Shown piece after piece: positions 45,896 to 54,155 of a stretch of 64,000 bases of DNA (positions are counted from its first letter, which is position 1; each line of letters starts with the position of its first letter). The notes beneath the pieces are model-generated. The model saw nothing but the letters and a program-made list of their open reading frames with translations. It made no database searches and was not told where the DNA came from. The translations under genes and the position numbers were made by a program. This DNA is from Armatimonadota bacterium (GTDB lineage Bacteria; Sysuimicrobiota; Sysuimicrobiia; Sysuimicrobiales; Humicultoraceae), in assembly GCA_031459855.1 (NCBI GenBank), contig JAVKHP010000001.1, positions 478,059-542,058 on the forward strand, given 5' to 3'.

Positions 45896-46852
45896 TCACC
45901 TCCCGCGGGCCCGCAGCGCCGCCGCGGCCTCCCCCAACCGGCGCGTCTTGGCCACCGCCACGTCCCAGGGCAGGAACTCCAGGTCGCAGTTGGGCACCAG
46001 GGCCACGTCGTCGGCGTCCACCGCCCGCCACAGCCCCACCGCCTGGTCCACCAGCAGGTCCACGTCCTCCAGCAGGGAGTTGCGCCCGTCCAGCGCGCCG
46101 GCCAGCACGGTCTTGCCGCGCGCGACCGGACGGCCACCGTCGGCGTCCCAGGCGTAGAGGTCCACGCCGACCTCGTCCACCGGGAACCGCACGAGCTCGT
46201 CCAGCAACGCCGCGGCGTCGCCGAAGAAGGTGTGCAGCGCGGTGCGCGCGCCCAGCCCGTCTGTGACCGGCTCCAGCGCCCCCCGCGCGCGTTGGACGTC
46301 CGCGCGCGTCGCGCGGGTCACCAGCACCGGATCGCTGAACTGCACGTAGACGCAGCCCGCCGCGACCAGCGCACGCGCCTCGGCCCGCACCACGGCGCTG
46401 CAGTCGGCCAGCACCTGCTCGAAGGAACGGCCCGACTGGTTGTCGGCCAGAGCAGCCAGGGTAAACGGCGACGGCAGCACGGCCTTCCACCGCAACCCCG
46501 CCAGGGCCGGCAGGTTGAGGACCGCCAGGACCGCGCGCCCGGTCGGCTCCAGGGGCCCCGTGATCACCGGGCGCCGGTAGAACGTGTTGTTGTCGAACCA
46601 CCGCGCGATGCCGCCCGGCGCCATACCCGGCGTGCCGCTGGCGATCGGCCGCAGCAGGTCCTGCCAGCGCAGCAGGCCGTCCAGCACGTAGTCGAGCCCG
46701 GCCTCCTGCTGCAGCGCGATCACGGCCCGCTCGTCGGCGGCCACCGCTGCCGCCAGCTCGTCGGGCGTGGCCCGGCCGCGGTCGACCGCGCGGCTCAGTT
46801 CGACCACGCGCTCCGAGCGCGGGAAGATGCCCACGAGATGCGCTGCCGGCAT
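45896..46852 (-). CDS. core-MetE paralogue with altered zinc site
   Basis: 318 residues from ATG 46852 after GGAGGAG. Same barrel as its neighbour: LVGIFPRSERVVELSRAVDR, PSPFTLAALADNQSGRSF, VYVQFSDPVLVTRA. At the zinc site it reads ALHTFFGDAA (His kept, Cys replaced by Phe) and VPNCDLEFLPWDVAV (last Cys kept). It may therefore be a non-catalytic or differently specific partner, perhaps forming a heterodimer with the downstream protein. Behind a Met T-box. Confidence 0.75.
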   Translation of the reverse strand: MPAAHLVGIFPRSERVVELSRAVDRGRATPDELAAAVAADERAVIALQQEAGLDYVLDGLLRWQDLLRPIASGTPGMAPGGIARWFDNNTFYRRPVITGPLEPTGRAVLAVLNLPALAGLRWKAVLPSPFTLAALADNQSGRSFEQVLADCSAVVRAEARALVAAGCVYVQFSDPVLVTRATRADVQRARGALEPVTDGLGARTALHTFFGDAAALLDELVRFPVDEVGVDLYAWDADGGRPVARGKTVLAGALDGRNSLLEDVDLLVDQAVGLWRAVDADDVALVPNCDLEFLPWDVAVAKTRRLGEAAAALRARGR

Positions 46853-46920
46853 GCTCTCCTCCCTGTCCTGCCCTGTCCTGCTCCATGTCGTTGCCTGTCG
46901 CCCCCGCCCGTGGGCCCGGC

Positions 46921-46956
46921 AAACAAACACCCTCCCGCCCGAACTGGACGGAAGGG
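46921..46956 (-). terminator. T-box terminator hairpin
   Basis: 11-bp stem (46956-46946 with 46940-46930; two G-T pairs), 5-nt loop, then TGTTTGTTTG. It shares its left arm with the 3' side of the T-box antiterminator, as required for the switch. About 70 bp before the MetE-paralogue ATG. Confidence 0.85.
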
Positions 46957-47195
46957 CTCCGTGGTACCACCAGGATGCGCGCCGGCCTCGCGGCAGACGC
47001 CTCGATGGGTGGTCATCGACCACCCGTGCCCGGTCTCGGGGGCACGCCGTTCGGACTACAGGCGTCGTGCGTTCGCCCGAAGGCTCGGAAGCCATGTTCG
47101 GCGACGTCCCGCCACCGGCTCACACCCGTCCCGGCTCGCTCCGGCCGGCCCGCCGCCTACTCCCGCTCCGTCATCGCCGTCACGATATCGGACTG
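46921..47195 (-). ncRNA. T-box leader, Met specifier
   Basis: Reads toward the MetE-like genes. Stem I begins with GATGACGGAGCGGGAGTAGG (about 47175-47156); distal arm has AGCGAGCCGG and GGTGTGAGCCGG; specifier loop GAAC-ATG-G with codon ATG at 47095-47093; antiterminator holds the T-box core TGGTGGTACCACGG (46972-46959). An ATG-specifying T-box senses uncharged tRNA-Met. The ATG at 47095 is a specifier, not a start codon. Boundaries are approximate. Confidence 0.9.
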
Positions 47196-47200
47196 GCCTC

Positions 47201-47230
47201 ATTCTAGGGACGCGGGTCAGCGCGTGTCAA
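47201..47230 (-). promoter_or_regulatory. sigma-70 promoter of T-box operon
   Basis: TTGACA (47230-47225), 18-bp spacer, TAGAAT (47206-47201). Transcription should start about 47194. The -35 box overlaps the stop codon of the upstream methyltransferase gene. Confidence 0.82.
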
Positions 47231-48000
47231 CGACGCGTGCGCGTCGCGACGAACACCGCCGCCTCCGCGTCCATCGTGTAGGGCTCCCCGTCCAGACTGC
47301 CATACACGGCCACCCGCTCGAACCCCGCCGCCTCCAGCATCCGCCGCACCTCGACCACCGTGAAGGCCCGGATCGAGTGGGCCCAGGTCTCCCGCCGGCC
47401 ATCGGGGAAGATGACGGTGTTGGTCCAGTTCAGCCGCCCGCCCAGGGCGTCGAACGACCAGTCCTCGATCTCGATGATCCCGTCGGCGCGGCGGTCGACC
47501 ACGACGGGCTGGAAGGTGCGCAGCTCGTACTCGCGGTTCCAGAAGTCGATGAGCAGCCGGCCACCGGGGCCCAGGGTCCGGGCGATGCCGTCGAGCATCG
47601 CCTGGTGCTCCTCGTCGGTGGCGAAGTAGCCGAACGACAGGAACATGTTGATGGCGGAATCGAACGGCCCGCGCACCGGGAGCGCGCGCGCGTCCCCGAC
47701 GACGAAGCGCGCTGGCGCGTCCGCCTCGACCGCCCGGCGCCGGGCACGCGCGATCTGCACCGGCGAGACGTCGACGCCGGTGACGGCGAACCCGCGCCGT
47801 GCCAGCTCCACGGCGTGCCGGCCGTAGCCGCAGCAGACATCCAGGATGCGGGCCGGGGGCCGCAGCGGCTCGCCCTCGCCCAGCAGCCGGAGGACCTGGT
47901 CCACCTGGCGGCGCGCGCGCTCGACGTCACCGCGCTCGTAGAGCTCGAGGAACGCAGGGCGGTCGAAGACGTCGCGCCACCAGTCGCGGGGGCGGGTCAT
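47227..48000 (-). CDS. class I SAM-dependent methyltransferase
   Basis: 257 residues. ILDVCCGYGRHAVELARRGF (motif I), VTGVDVSPVQIARARRR (motif II), FVVGDARALP (motif III) and GPGGRLLIDFWNREYE. Typical of Methyltransf_25/11 small-molecule enzymes; substrate unknown. The start overlaps the upstream DUF2007-like gene by 4 bp. Confidence 0.85.
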   Translation of the reverse strand: MTRPRDWWRDVFDRPAFLELYERGDVERARRQVDQVLRLLGEGEPLRPPARILDVCCGYGRHAVELARRGFAVTGVDVSPVQIARARRRAVEADAPARFVVGDARALPVRGPFDSAINMFLSFGYFATDEEHQAMLDGIARTLGPGGRLLIDFWNREYELRTFQPVVVDRRADGIIEIEDWSFDALGGRLNWTNTVIFPDGRRETWAHSIRAFTVVEVRRMLEAAGFERVAVYGSLDGEPYTMDAEAAVFVATRTRR

Positions 48001-48362
48001 GGCCGTGCGTCGTCCGACGGAGGCCGGAGCACGTCGCTATCGTCCGCAGGCCGCAGGGACGCCAGGTACTCGGCGACCACGCGGCGCGCCTCGTCTTCGT
48101 CCTCGGCGCGCACCAGGACCTCGGCCCAGATGCCCGCCTGATCGCCCCGCATGGTCGGCACCTCGTACCCCGGAATGCGCCGCGACCGCACCATCGCCTG
48201 CAGGCCGGCGGCTCGCAGGGCATCGCGCACGGCGACCGCTTCGAACTCGCCGGTGGCCCCGTGCACGCTCACGAGATCCCGTGGCGGTCGCCACAGGCCG
48301 GCGGGGCCGGCAGGCACGGCACGCACGAGCCGCTGGCACCAGGCGAGGACGGTCCGGAGCAC
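47997..48362 (-). CDS. DUF2007-like putative signal-transducing protein
   Basis: 121 residues from GTG 48362; GTG 48389 is an alternative start. Core: FEAVAVRDALRAAGLQAMVR then YEVPTMRG and AEVLVRAEDEDEARRVVAEY, the compact alpha/beta fold of DUF2007 proteins (sequence-diverse, function unknown). In a dense minus-strand row with the methyltransferase. Confidence 0.55.
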   Translation of the reverse strand: MLRTVLAWCQRLVRAVPAGPAGLWRPPRDLVSVHGATGEFEAVAVRDALRAAGLQAMVRSRRIPGYEVPTMRGDQAGIWAEVLVRAEDEDEARRVVAEYLASLRPADDSDVLRPPSDDARP

Positions 48363-48537
48363 GCCGTGCGCGTGGCGCGTGTCACTCACCTCGCCCCGAG
48401 GCCTCTGGCAAAGCCCCGCGCTGTTCTGCCGGCCCTTTCTCTTGAAACAGCAGGGTCCGCGTGACGCTCGCGTTCCATGGCAAAGCCCTGCGCTCCTCGT
48501 GCTGACCCTATTTCTCCGGCGTTCTCCCGGCCTCGGG

Positions 48538-49524
48538 CTACCCCTCAGGCGCCCCCGGGTCGCCATCGGTCTGTGCCGCCAGACGGTACGCCGCACGCGC
48601 CGGCAGGCGGTAGGCCACGGCAGCCGCCCGTGCGGCGTCCCGGCGCGAGAGCCCGGCCTCCCGCAGACGCCGGATGAACTCTGTGGGGGACATCGTCGCA
48701 TCTACGCCCCTCACATCAGGCCCTGCCACGCCGCCCCCTACCGACACGCCTCCCAGATCGCCCGGGCCTTCCCCGCTGGTCTCCGTGCTCCCCGGCGCGC
48801 ACCCCTCCGCCGTGACGCGCGTCGCCGCGTCGGCGGCCAGACGACGGCGCTGGGCCGGCGCGCCGGCCACGACCAGCGTGATCTCGCCCCGCACGCGCGC
48901 CGGAAGCCGGGCGAGGAGTTCCTCCGCGGTGCCGCGCAGCACCTCCTCGTGGACCTTGGTCAGCTCCCGCGCCAGCAGCAGGCGGCGCGCGCCCAGCACC
49001 GCGGCCAGGTCGCGCAGCGTGGCGTGCACGCGGTGGGGTGCCTCGAAGATCACCAGCGCCATCGGCAGGGATGCCAGGGCCGCCAGCGCGCGTCGACGCT
49101 CGGCGGCGCGCGACGGCAGGAAGCCCACGAACGCGAATCGCTCCACCGGGAAGTCGGCCAGGGCCACGGCAGCCGTCACCGCGCTCGGCCCGGGGACGGC
49201 CACCACGGGCAGGCCCTCGGCCGCCGCCGCAGCCACCAGGCGCGCCCCGGGGTCGGCGATCGTCGGCATGCCCGCGTCGGAGACCACCGCGACGTCGGCG
49301 CCCTGCCGCAGCGCCGCCAGCAGCTGGGGGATGCGCGCGCGCTCGTTGTGCTCGTGCAGGCTGACCAGCCGTGCGGCGATGCCCAGGTGCGCCAGCAGCC
49401 CGCGGGTGCGACGGGTATCCTCGCAGGCGATCAGCGCGGCTTCGCGGAGCACGCGGGCCGCGCGCGGGGTCAGGTCCTCCAGGTTGCCAATGGGGGTGGC
49501 GACCAGGTAGAGCGTCCCGGGCAT
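48538..49524 (-). CDS. rsmI: 16S rRNA (cytidine-1402) 2'-O-methyltransferase
   Basis: 328 residues from ATG 49524. PGTLYLVATPIGNLEDLTPR, LHEHNERARIPQLL, VVSDAGMPTIADPG and PGPSAVTAAVALADFP are all signature RsmI blocks; KVHEEVLRGTAEELLARL follows. Residues about 225-275 are a Gly/Ser/Thr-rich insert before a C-terminal helix-turn-helix (SPTEFIRRLREAGLSRRDAA). Modifies the decoding centre of the ribosome. Confidence 0.94.
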   Translation of the reverse strand: MPGTLYLVATPIGNLEDLTPRAARVLREAALIACEDTRRTRGLLAHLGIAARLVSLHEHNERARIPQLLAALRQGADVAVVSDAGMPTIADPGARLVAAAAAEGLPVVAVPGPSAVTAAVALADFPVERFAFVGFLPSRAAERRRALAALASLPMALVIFEAPHRVHATLRDLAAVLGARRLLLARELTKVHEEVLRGTAEELLARLPARVRGEITLVVAGAPAQRRRLAADAATRVTAEGCAPGSTETSGEGPGDLGGVSVGGGVAGPDVRGVDATMSPTEFIRRLREAGLSRRDAARAAAVAYRLPARAAYRLAAQTDGDPGAPEG

Positions 49525-49528
49525 GAGG

Positions 49529-50002
49529 CTACGCGCCGGCGGCGCCCAGCGCCGCCGCCACCGCCTCCTCCGCCGTGCGGACGCGCAGCACCGGCGCGGC
49601 CTGCCCGGCGATGCTGGCCTCCCAGGTGCGCAGCCCCACCACACGCCGGCCCGCCCGCAGGGCGTGCCCGATCTCCGACAGCGTGCCCGCGCCGCCACCG
49701 ATGGCGATCACGGCCCGGGCCGACAGCACGATGATCACGTTGCGCATCTGGCCGCTGCCGGTGGCGATGGCCACGTCCACGAACGGGTTGGCCTCGCGCG
49801 GATCGTCGCCGGGCAGCACGCCGATGGTGAGGCCGCCGGCGGCGCGCGCCCCGCGACAGGCGGCCTCCATCACGCCGCCCAACCCGCCGCAGATCAGCCC
49901 GCAGCCGGCCTGGGCGATCCGCCGCCCCACCTCCTCGGCCAGGACCCCGTGCGCGGGGTCGGCGAGGCGGCTCTCCCCGATGACGGCAATCAGCGTTCGC
50001 AT
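49529..50002 (-). CDS. TIGR00725/LOG-like nucleotide-binding protein
   Basis: 157 residues. RTLIAVIGESRLADPAHGVL, CGLICGGLGGVMEAACRGA and IIVLSARAVIAIGGGAGTLS: the PGGxGTxxE-like element (GGGAGTLSEIG) and CGGLGGVM are LOG/lysine-decarboxylase-like Rossmann features. Possible nucleoside 5'-monophosphate phosphoribohydrolase, but catalytic residues are not fully matched. Confidence 0.8.
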   Translation of the reverse strand: MRTLIAVIGESRLADPAHGVLAEEVGRRIAQAGCGLICGGLGGVMEAACRGARAAGGLTIGVLPGDDPREANPFVDVAIATGSGQMRNVIIVLSARAVIAIGGGAGTLSEIGHALRAGRRVVGLRTWEASIAGQAAPVLRVRTAEEAVAAALGAAGA

Positions 50003-50135
50003 CCTACTGCATCAGCGGCGGGCGTCCCGCGGCGGCCGCGCTTGCAGTGGGCGGAACCGGCCTCCGCCTCCCACCGCAGCCGCGGCCACATCGGGCGACA
50101 CCGGCGCCGGCCTCCACCGTACCACCAGCCGCATC

Positions 50136-52427
50136 TCACGGACGGGGCGTGGCGGCGGCCGGCGCGGGCGCCAGCAGGCCGTCCAGCACGAGCAGGGCGG
50201 CGCGCTTGTCGAGCGGTTCGTTGAGGTTGCCGCACTTGGGCGACTGGATGCACGCGGGACACCCGCCGGCGCAGGGGCACGCCTCGATCACCTCGCGGGT
50301 CGCGGCCATCAGCGCGTCGATCAGCCGGTAGCCGCGCTCGGTGATGCCCACCCCGCCGGGGTGCCCGTCGTAGATGAAGATCGCCGCACCGCCCACCTGC
50401 GGGTGGTGCGGGTAGGACACGCCGCCGAGGTCCCACCGGTCGCACATGGCGAACAGCGGCAGCACCCCGATCGCCGCGTGCTCGACGGCGTGGATGGCGC
50501 CGGCGACGTCGCCCCCCGTGTCGCGCACCCGGTGTTCGAGGTCCTCGGGGATCGGTATCCACAGCGCCGTCGTGGCCAGCGTCCGGGCAGGCAGGTCCAG
50601 CGGCACTACGTCGATGGTGGTATCGGTGAAGAGCTGCTTGCGCGCGAACCCGATGACCCGGGTCGTGACGTCCACGTCGCCGAAGTGCAGCATGGTGGGC
50701 CCCCAGGGCCGGGCCGCCCGCACGGCGCGGATCGTCAGGTCGATGGTGGTGCGCGGCTGGGTGTAGTAGTCGGCGGCTGCGGGCTCGACCTCCACGATGC
50801 GGGCCTCCAGGTCGAGCGCGCGCACCAGGTAGGTCTCTCCCTGATGGAGGTAGATCGCCCCGGGGTGCGTCTGCTCGAAGACGCGGGCTTCGTCCACGGT
50901 GCCGAGCGTCACCCGCCGCGGCCCCACGATGCGGAACGTGGCGCCCGAGGCCGTGCGGACGTCCACGTCCTGGGCCGGGTAGCGCTGGCGCCCCACGTAG
51001 TACCACCGCCCCCGCCGCGCCACCAGCTCGCCGGCCTCGACGAGCAGCGGGAGCAACTCGCGGGTGCGCTCGCCAAACAGCGCTGTATCGCCGTCGACCA
51101 GGGGCAGCTCGGCCGCGGCGCACCGGAGGTGGCGCGCCAGAACGTAGGGGTTTTGCGGGTCCACGATGGCCTGCTCGCACGGTCGCTCGAAGAGGTAGTC
51201 GGGATGGCGGACGAGGTACTGGTCGAGCGCGTCGTCCTGGGCGATCAGGACGGCCAGCGCCGGGGCGGTCCCCCGCCCCGCCCGCCCGGCGCGCTGCCAG
51301 GTCGACGCGATCGTGCCCGGGAAGCCCACCAGCAGCGCCGCGTCCAGGCCGCCTACGTCGATCCCCAGCTCCAGCGCGCTGGTCGCCACGACGCCCAGCA
51401 GCTCGCCGCTGAAGAGCCGGCGTTCGATCTGCCGGCGGTCCGCCGGCAGGTAGCCAGCCCGGTAGGGGCTGATCCGCGCGGCCACCTCCGGTGCCGTCTC
51501 CCGCAGCCGGCGGACGGCGTAGCGCGCGATGAGCTCGGTGACCTTGCGCGCCTTGGTGAAGGCGATGGTGCGCACCCCGCGCGCCACGAGCTCGCAGAAC
51601 AGCGCCGTGGCCTCGCCGAGCGCGCTGCGCCGGCCCGCGCCGTCGACCAGCGGCGGGTTCCACAGCGCGAACCACCGCGGGCAGGTGGGCGCGCCGTCGG
51701 CGACGATGAGCGTCACCGGCACGCCCAGCAACCGTTCGGCGAACTCCTGGGCGTTGGCCACCGTCGCCGACGTGCAGATCACCCGCGGGTCGGCACCGTG
51801 GAACCGACAGACCCGGCGCAGGCGCCGGAGCACGTTGGCCACGTGCGAGCCGAAGACGCCGCGGTAGACGTGCATCTCGTCCACGACGACGAACCGCAGC
51901 CCTCGAAGGAAGCGCCGCCACCGGAAGTGTTGCGGGAGCATGCCCACGTGGAGCATGTCGGGGTTGGTCAGGACGATGCGGGCGCGGTCGCGGGCGGCCG
52001 CACGCTGCCGCGCGGGGGTGTCGCCGTCGTAGGTCGCCACCACCAGCTCGTCGAGGCCGAAGGCCCGCAGGCCATCCAGCTGGTCCTGGGCCAGCGCCTT
52101 GGTGGGGAAGAGGAAGAGGGCGCAGGCCGCAGGGTCGCCGAGCAGGGCCTCCAGGACCGGCAGCGTGTAGCACAGCGTTTTCCCGCTGGCGGTAGAGGTG
52201 ACGACGGCCACGTGCTCGCCGCGCCGGGCGGCCTCGAGCGCCGCCACCTGGTGGGTGTACAGACGCTCGATGCCCTGCTGGCGCAGCCGTGCCGCGAGCG
52301 GCGGCGGCAGCGGCGGCGCCGGTTCGGCGAACCGCGCGGGCCGGGGTGGGAGGAACCGGGCATGGGCGATCTGCCCACGGTAGCCGGGCCGCGCGCGCAG
52401 TTCGTCGAGGAACGCTCCGAAGTCCAC
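50136..52427 (-). CDS. DEAD/DEAH helicase with C-terminal DUF1998 (MrfA-like)
   Basis: 763 residues from GTG 52427. Walker A VTSTASGKTLCYTLPVL (near residue 75), VVVDEMHVYRGVFGSH (DEMH box), CTSATVANAQEFAERLLGVP, TKARKVTELIARY, and GTIASTWQRAGRAGRG (motif VI). The C-terminal CPCAGGCPACIQSPKCG forms the four-Cys zinc site of MrfA, a DNA-damage repair helicase. An upstream open frame to 52877 is read-through and not part of this gene. Confidence 0.9.
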   Translation of the reverse strand: MDFGAFLDELRARPGYRGQIAHARFLPPRPARFAEPAPPLPPPLAARLRQQGIERLYTHQVAALEAARRGEHVAVVTSTASGKTLCYTLPVLEALLGDPAACALFLFPTKALAQDQLDGLRAFGLDELVVATYDGDTPARQRAAARDRARIVLTNPDMLHVGMLPQHFRWRRFLRGLRFVVVDEMHVYRGVFGSHVANVLRRLRRVCRFHGADPRVICTSATVANAQEFAERLLGVPVTLIVADGAPTCPRWFALWNPPLVDGAGRRSALGEATALFCELVARGVRTIAFTKARKVTELIARYAVRRLRETAPEVAARISPYRAGYLPADRRQIERRLFSGELLGVVATSALELGIDVGGLDAALLVGFPGTIASTWQRAGRAGRGTAPALAVLIAQDDALDQYLVRHPDYLFERPCEQAIVDPQNPYVLARHLRCAAAELPLVDGDTALFGERTRELLPLLVEAGELVARRGRWYYVGRQRYPAQDVDVRTASGATFRIVGPRRVTLGTVDEARVFEQTHPGAIYLHQGETYLVRALDLEARIVEVEPAAADYYTQPRTTIDLTIRAVRAARPWGPTMLHFGDVDVTTRVIGFARKQLFTDTTIDVVPLDLPARTLATTALWIPIPEDLEHRVRDTGGDVAGAIHAVEHAAIGVLPLFAMCDRWDLGGVSYPHHPQVGGAAIFIYDGHPGGVGITERGYRLIDALMAATREVIEACPCAGGCPACIQSPKCGNLNEPLDKRAALLVLDGLLAPAPAAATPRP

Positions 52428-52789
52428 CGTGTTCAGTATAGCCGGCGCAGACGCCCGACGGTCCCCGAAGCGCCCCTCGGCCTGCCGTCGGCACCGGAGC
52501 CCCGCCGAGCCCACCGTGCTGTGGCCGCCTCCGGACTCCCGGTGCGGCGAGGGCGCCCGTCGGCCTGCGACGCTCTCCCGTGCCGGTGAGCGGGGACCTC
52601 CCCGTAACCCGCCGGCCGGGCGGCGATCTGTCGTCTGCCTCACGGTGGTCCCGGGACGGGTCCGCGTGGCGGTGCTGCGCAATGCCTTCGCGGAAGAGGC
52701 ATGGTGAGACGAAGCTGGGGGTGAGCAGGAATTACCGGACCGGGTGATCAACTTGAATAACCAGCAGGGGACCGCCAGTCCCCGTTCCG
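52428..52789. other. intergenic, GC-rich to AT-richer transition
   Basis: About 360 bp without a gene I can support. Hairpin ATGCC...GGCAT near 52681-52704. Base composition falls toward the right, where foreign-looking genes begin. Confidence 0.3.
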
Positions 52790-52877
52790 GTCTCTGCAGG
52801 ATTCCCGCGACCTCCTTTTTGGCAATACCCTCGAGGTCCCTGGCAACGGAGGCCTTGTACTCGATCTTATAAGCCAA
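52790..52877 (-). pseudogene. RelE/ParE-type toxin, truncated
   Basis: TTG 52877 opens a frame whose first 27 residues, starting MAYKIEYKASVARDLEGIAK, match the N-terminus of RelE/ParE toxins, including the expected overlap with the antitoxin's end. After about residue 27 similarity is lost and the frame runs on into GC-rich DNA. The catalytic C-terminal half is missing. Confidence 0.6.
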
Positions 52878-53046
52878 GGCGCTTTCTCAATTCGGCACTC
52901 GAGATGACGGCATCGCCCCTGTCGCGGACTTGATCCAAGGCGATCTGATAATCGGCATACTCGGCGAGATACGCTTCCAGCTCCTTGCGGATCAGGAAGC
53001 TCTTGGGACGCTCCGTGATCCTGGCGAGTTCGTCCAAGGCCCTCAC
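52867..53046 (-). pseudogene. ribbon-helix-helix antitoxin, N-terminally truncated
   Basis: 59 residues from GTG 53046. ERPKSFLIRKELEAYLAEYA and VRDRGDAVISSAELRKRLGL match CopG/RelB-type antitoxins, but the DNA-binding beta strand that should precede RALDELARIT is absent. The gene instead abuts a GTTAGGC recombination core 16 nt upstream. Overlaps the toxin fragment by 11 bp. Probably inactivated on cassette insertion, or a short start variant. Confidence 0.55.
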
Positions 53047-53061
53047 GAGATCCTCAGTTCC

Positions 53062-53118
53062 GCCTAACGCTCTGGTTCAGCGGCGGCGCGTAGCGCCGTC
53101 CGCTGGATGCTGCTGCTC
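53062..53118 (-). mobile_element. attC-like recombination site 1
   Basis: Minus strand: GGCTAAG (degenerate R''), AGCAGCAGCATCCAGC, palindromic centre GGACGGCGCTACGCGCC, GCTGAACCAGAGC (L'), GTTAGGC (R' core). The order, GTTAGGC end and central dyad fit an integron attC site. Lies between the methyltransferase stop and the truncated antitoxin. Confidence 0.55.
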
Positions 53119-53985
53119 TTAGCCTTGCCCTTCTGTCGACAGATGAGGCTTCCGTGCCCAGGCGGCAATCAGCGGTGGGGTCATCAACGTGCAGTCTTTC
53201 TCCACCGCCTCCCGGCGCATGCGTTCGGCCAGAGTATCCACCTGCACCTCCTCAGCGGTCGCCACGCCGGTCTGCTGCATGAGGGGCAGCAGGGTGCGCG
53301 TAGTCTGGGCTATCCATTCATAAATGGACGCATCCGCCCCTCGTTCGACCCGTTGCAGGGCCAACATCTGGGGCGCCGGCAGGCCGGCTCGCTGGAAAAT
53401 CGGACTGAGTTTAACCGCCGTCCTGACGTCGACACCAGCACGAGCAAACGTTTGAATGATGCGCGTGCCGGCGGCGACGTACGTCTCGCAAACAGGCTGG
53501 GACAGGAGATCCGGCGGCGGCGACGGCAGCAGGTCAAGCTCTTGAAACACGACAATGCCGCCAGCCTTCACGAAGGCCAGCAGCCGGCGCAGCACGCCCG
53601 CAGGGTCAGGGAAGTACATCAGCACTAGCCGGCCGGTCAGGGCATCCACCGGCTTACCTTCAAGCTGAAAGTCGGCCAGGTCGGCAGCGATGAACTGCAC
53701 GTTGCTCAGCCCGGCAGCTTGCGCCCGCTGTCGTGCGAAGGCGATGGCCTCTCCCGATTTGTCCACGCCGATAACCGCACCCTCTGGCCCGACTAATTTG
53801 GCGGCCAAGAACGAGACATCGCCAGCGCCGCAGCCCGCGTCTAGCACGCGCATCCCGGGGCCTATGCCCGCCTGGCGCAGGACGTATTCGGTTAAATCAC
53901 CGAAAAATCGCCCCTGCTGGACCAAACGGTCGAGTTCGTCTCGAGTGTGACTCAGAGGGTACTCGTTGAATTGCTGCGATCCCAT
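53119..53985 (-). CDS. SAM-dependent methyltransferase (cassette-borne)
   Basis: 288 residues from ATG 53985 with GGAGGTG upstream. MRVLDAGCGAGDVSFLAAKL, GAVIGVDKSGEAIAFAR, QFIAADLADFQL and LTGRLVLMYFPDPAGVLRRL are motifs I-IV of Methyltransf_31-type enzymes; a helical C-terminal extension follows. Codon use is less GC3-biased than neighbouring core genes, suggesting transfer. Flanked by attC-like sites. Substrate unknown. Confidence 0.82.
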   Translation of the reverse strand: MGSQQFNEYPLSHTRDELDRLVQQGRFFGDLTEYVLRQAGIGPGMRVLDAGCGAGDVSFLAAKLVGPEGAVIGVDKSGEAIAFARQRAQAAGLSNVQFIAADLADFQLEGKPVDALTGRLVLMYFPDPAGVLRRLLAFVKAGGIVVFQELDLLPSPPPDLLSQPVCETYVAAGTRIIQTFARAGVDVRTAVKLSPIFQRAGLPAPQMLALQRVERGADASIYEWIAQTTRTLLPLMQQTGVATAEEVQVDTLAERMRREAVEKDCTLMTPPLIAAWARKPHLSTEGQG

Positions 53986-54017
53986 GTTCCATACACCTCC
54001 TGGATACCCAAGTACAA

Positions 54018-54155
54018 GGCTAACACCCGCGCTTCAGCGGCGGGCGACTTCTGAACGTATAAAAAACCTACCCTTCCACAGCGCGCCATCGGAGTACTGT
54101 TGCGAGCCGGCGGTTCGCGCGTTTGGCGCCCGGCCGCTGGAAGCACTAGTTATGT
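54018..54155 (-). mobile_element. attC-like recombination site 2
   Basis: Minus strand begins ACATAAC (54155-54149) containing the RDD gene's TAA stop, then TAGTGCTTCCAGC (L''), a long variable centre, GCTGAAGCGC (L') and GTTAGCC (54024-54018). L'' and the complement of L' pair except for one extra base, the extrahelical base typical of attC. Confidence 0.55.

Noticed and set aside
46853-47095. N-terminal 81-residue extension of the MetE paralogue.
   Set aside because: This sequence is the T-box leader; a strong GGAGGAG precedes ATG 46852.
48409-48495. Two GGCAAAGCCC(C/T)GCGCT copies about 68 bp apart before rsmI's 3' end.
   Set aside because: Short imperfect copies in a 148-bp gap; not enough to call an element.
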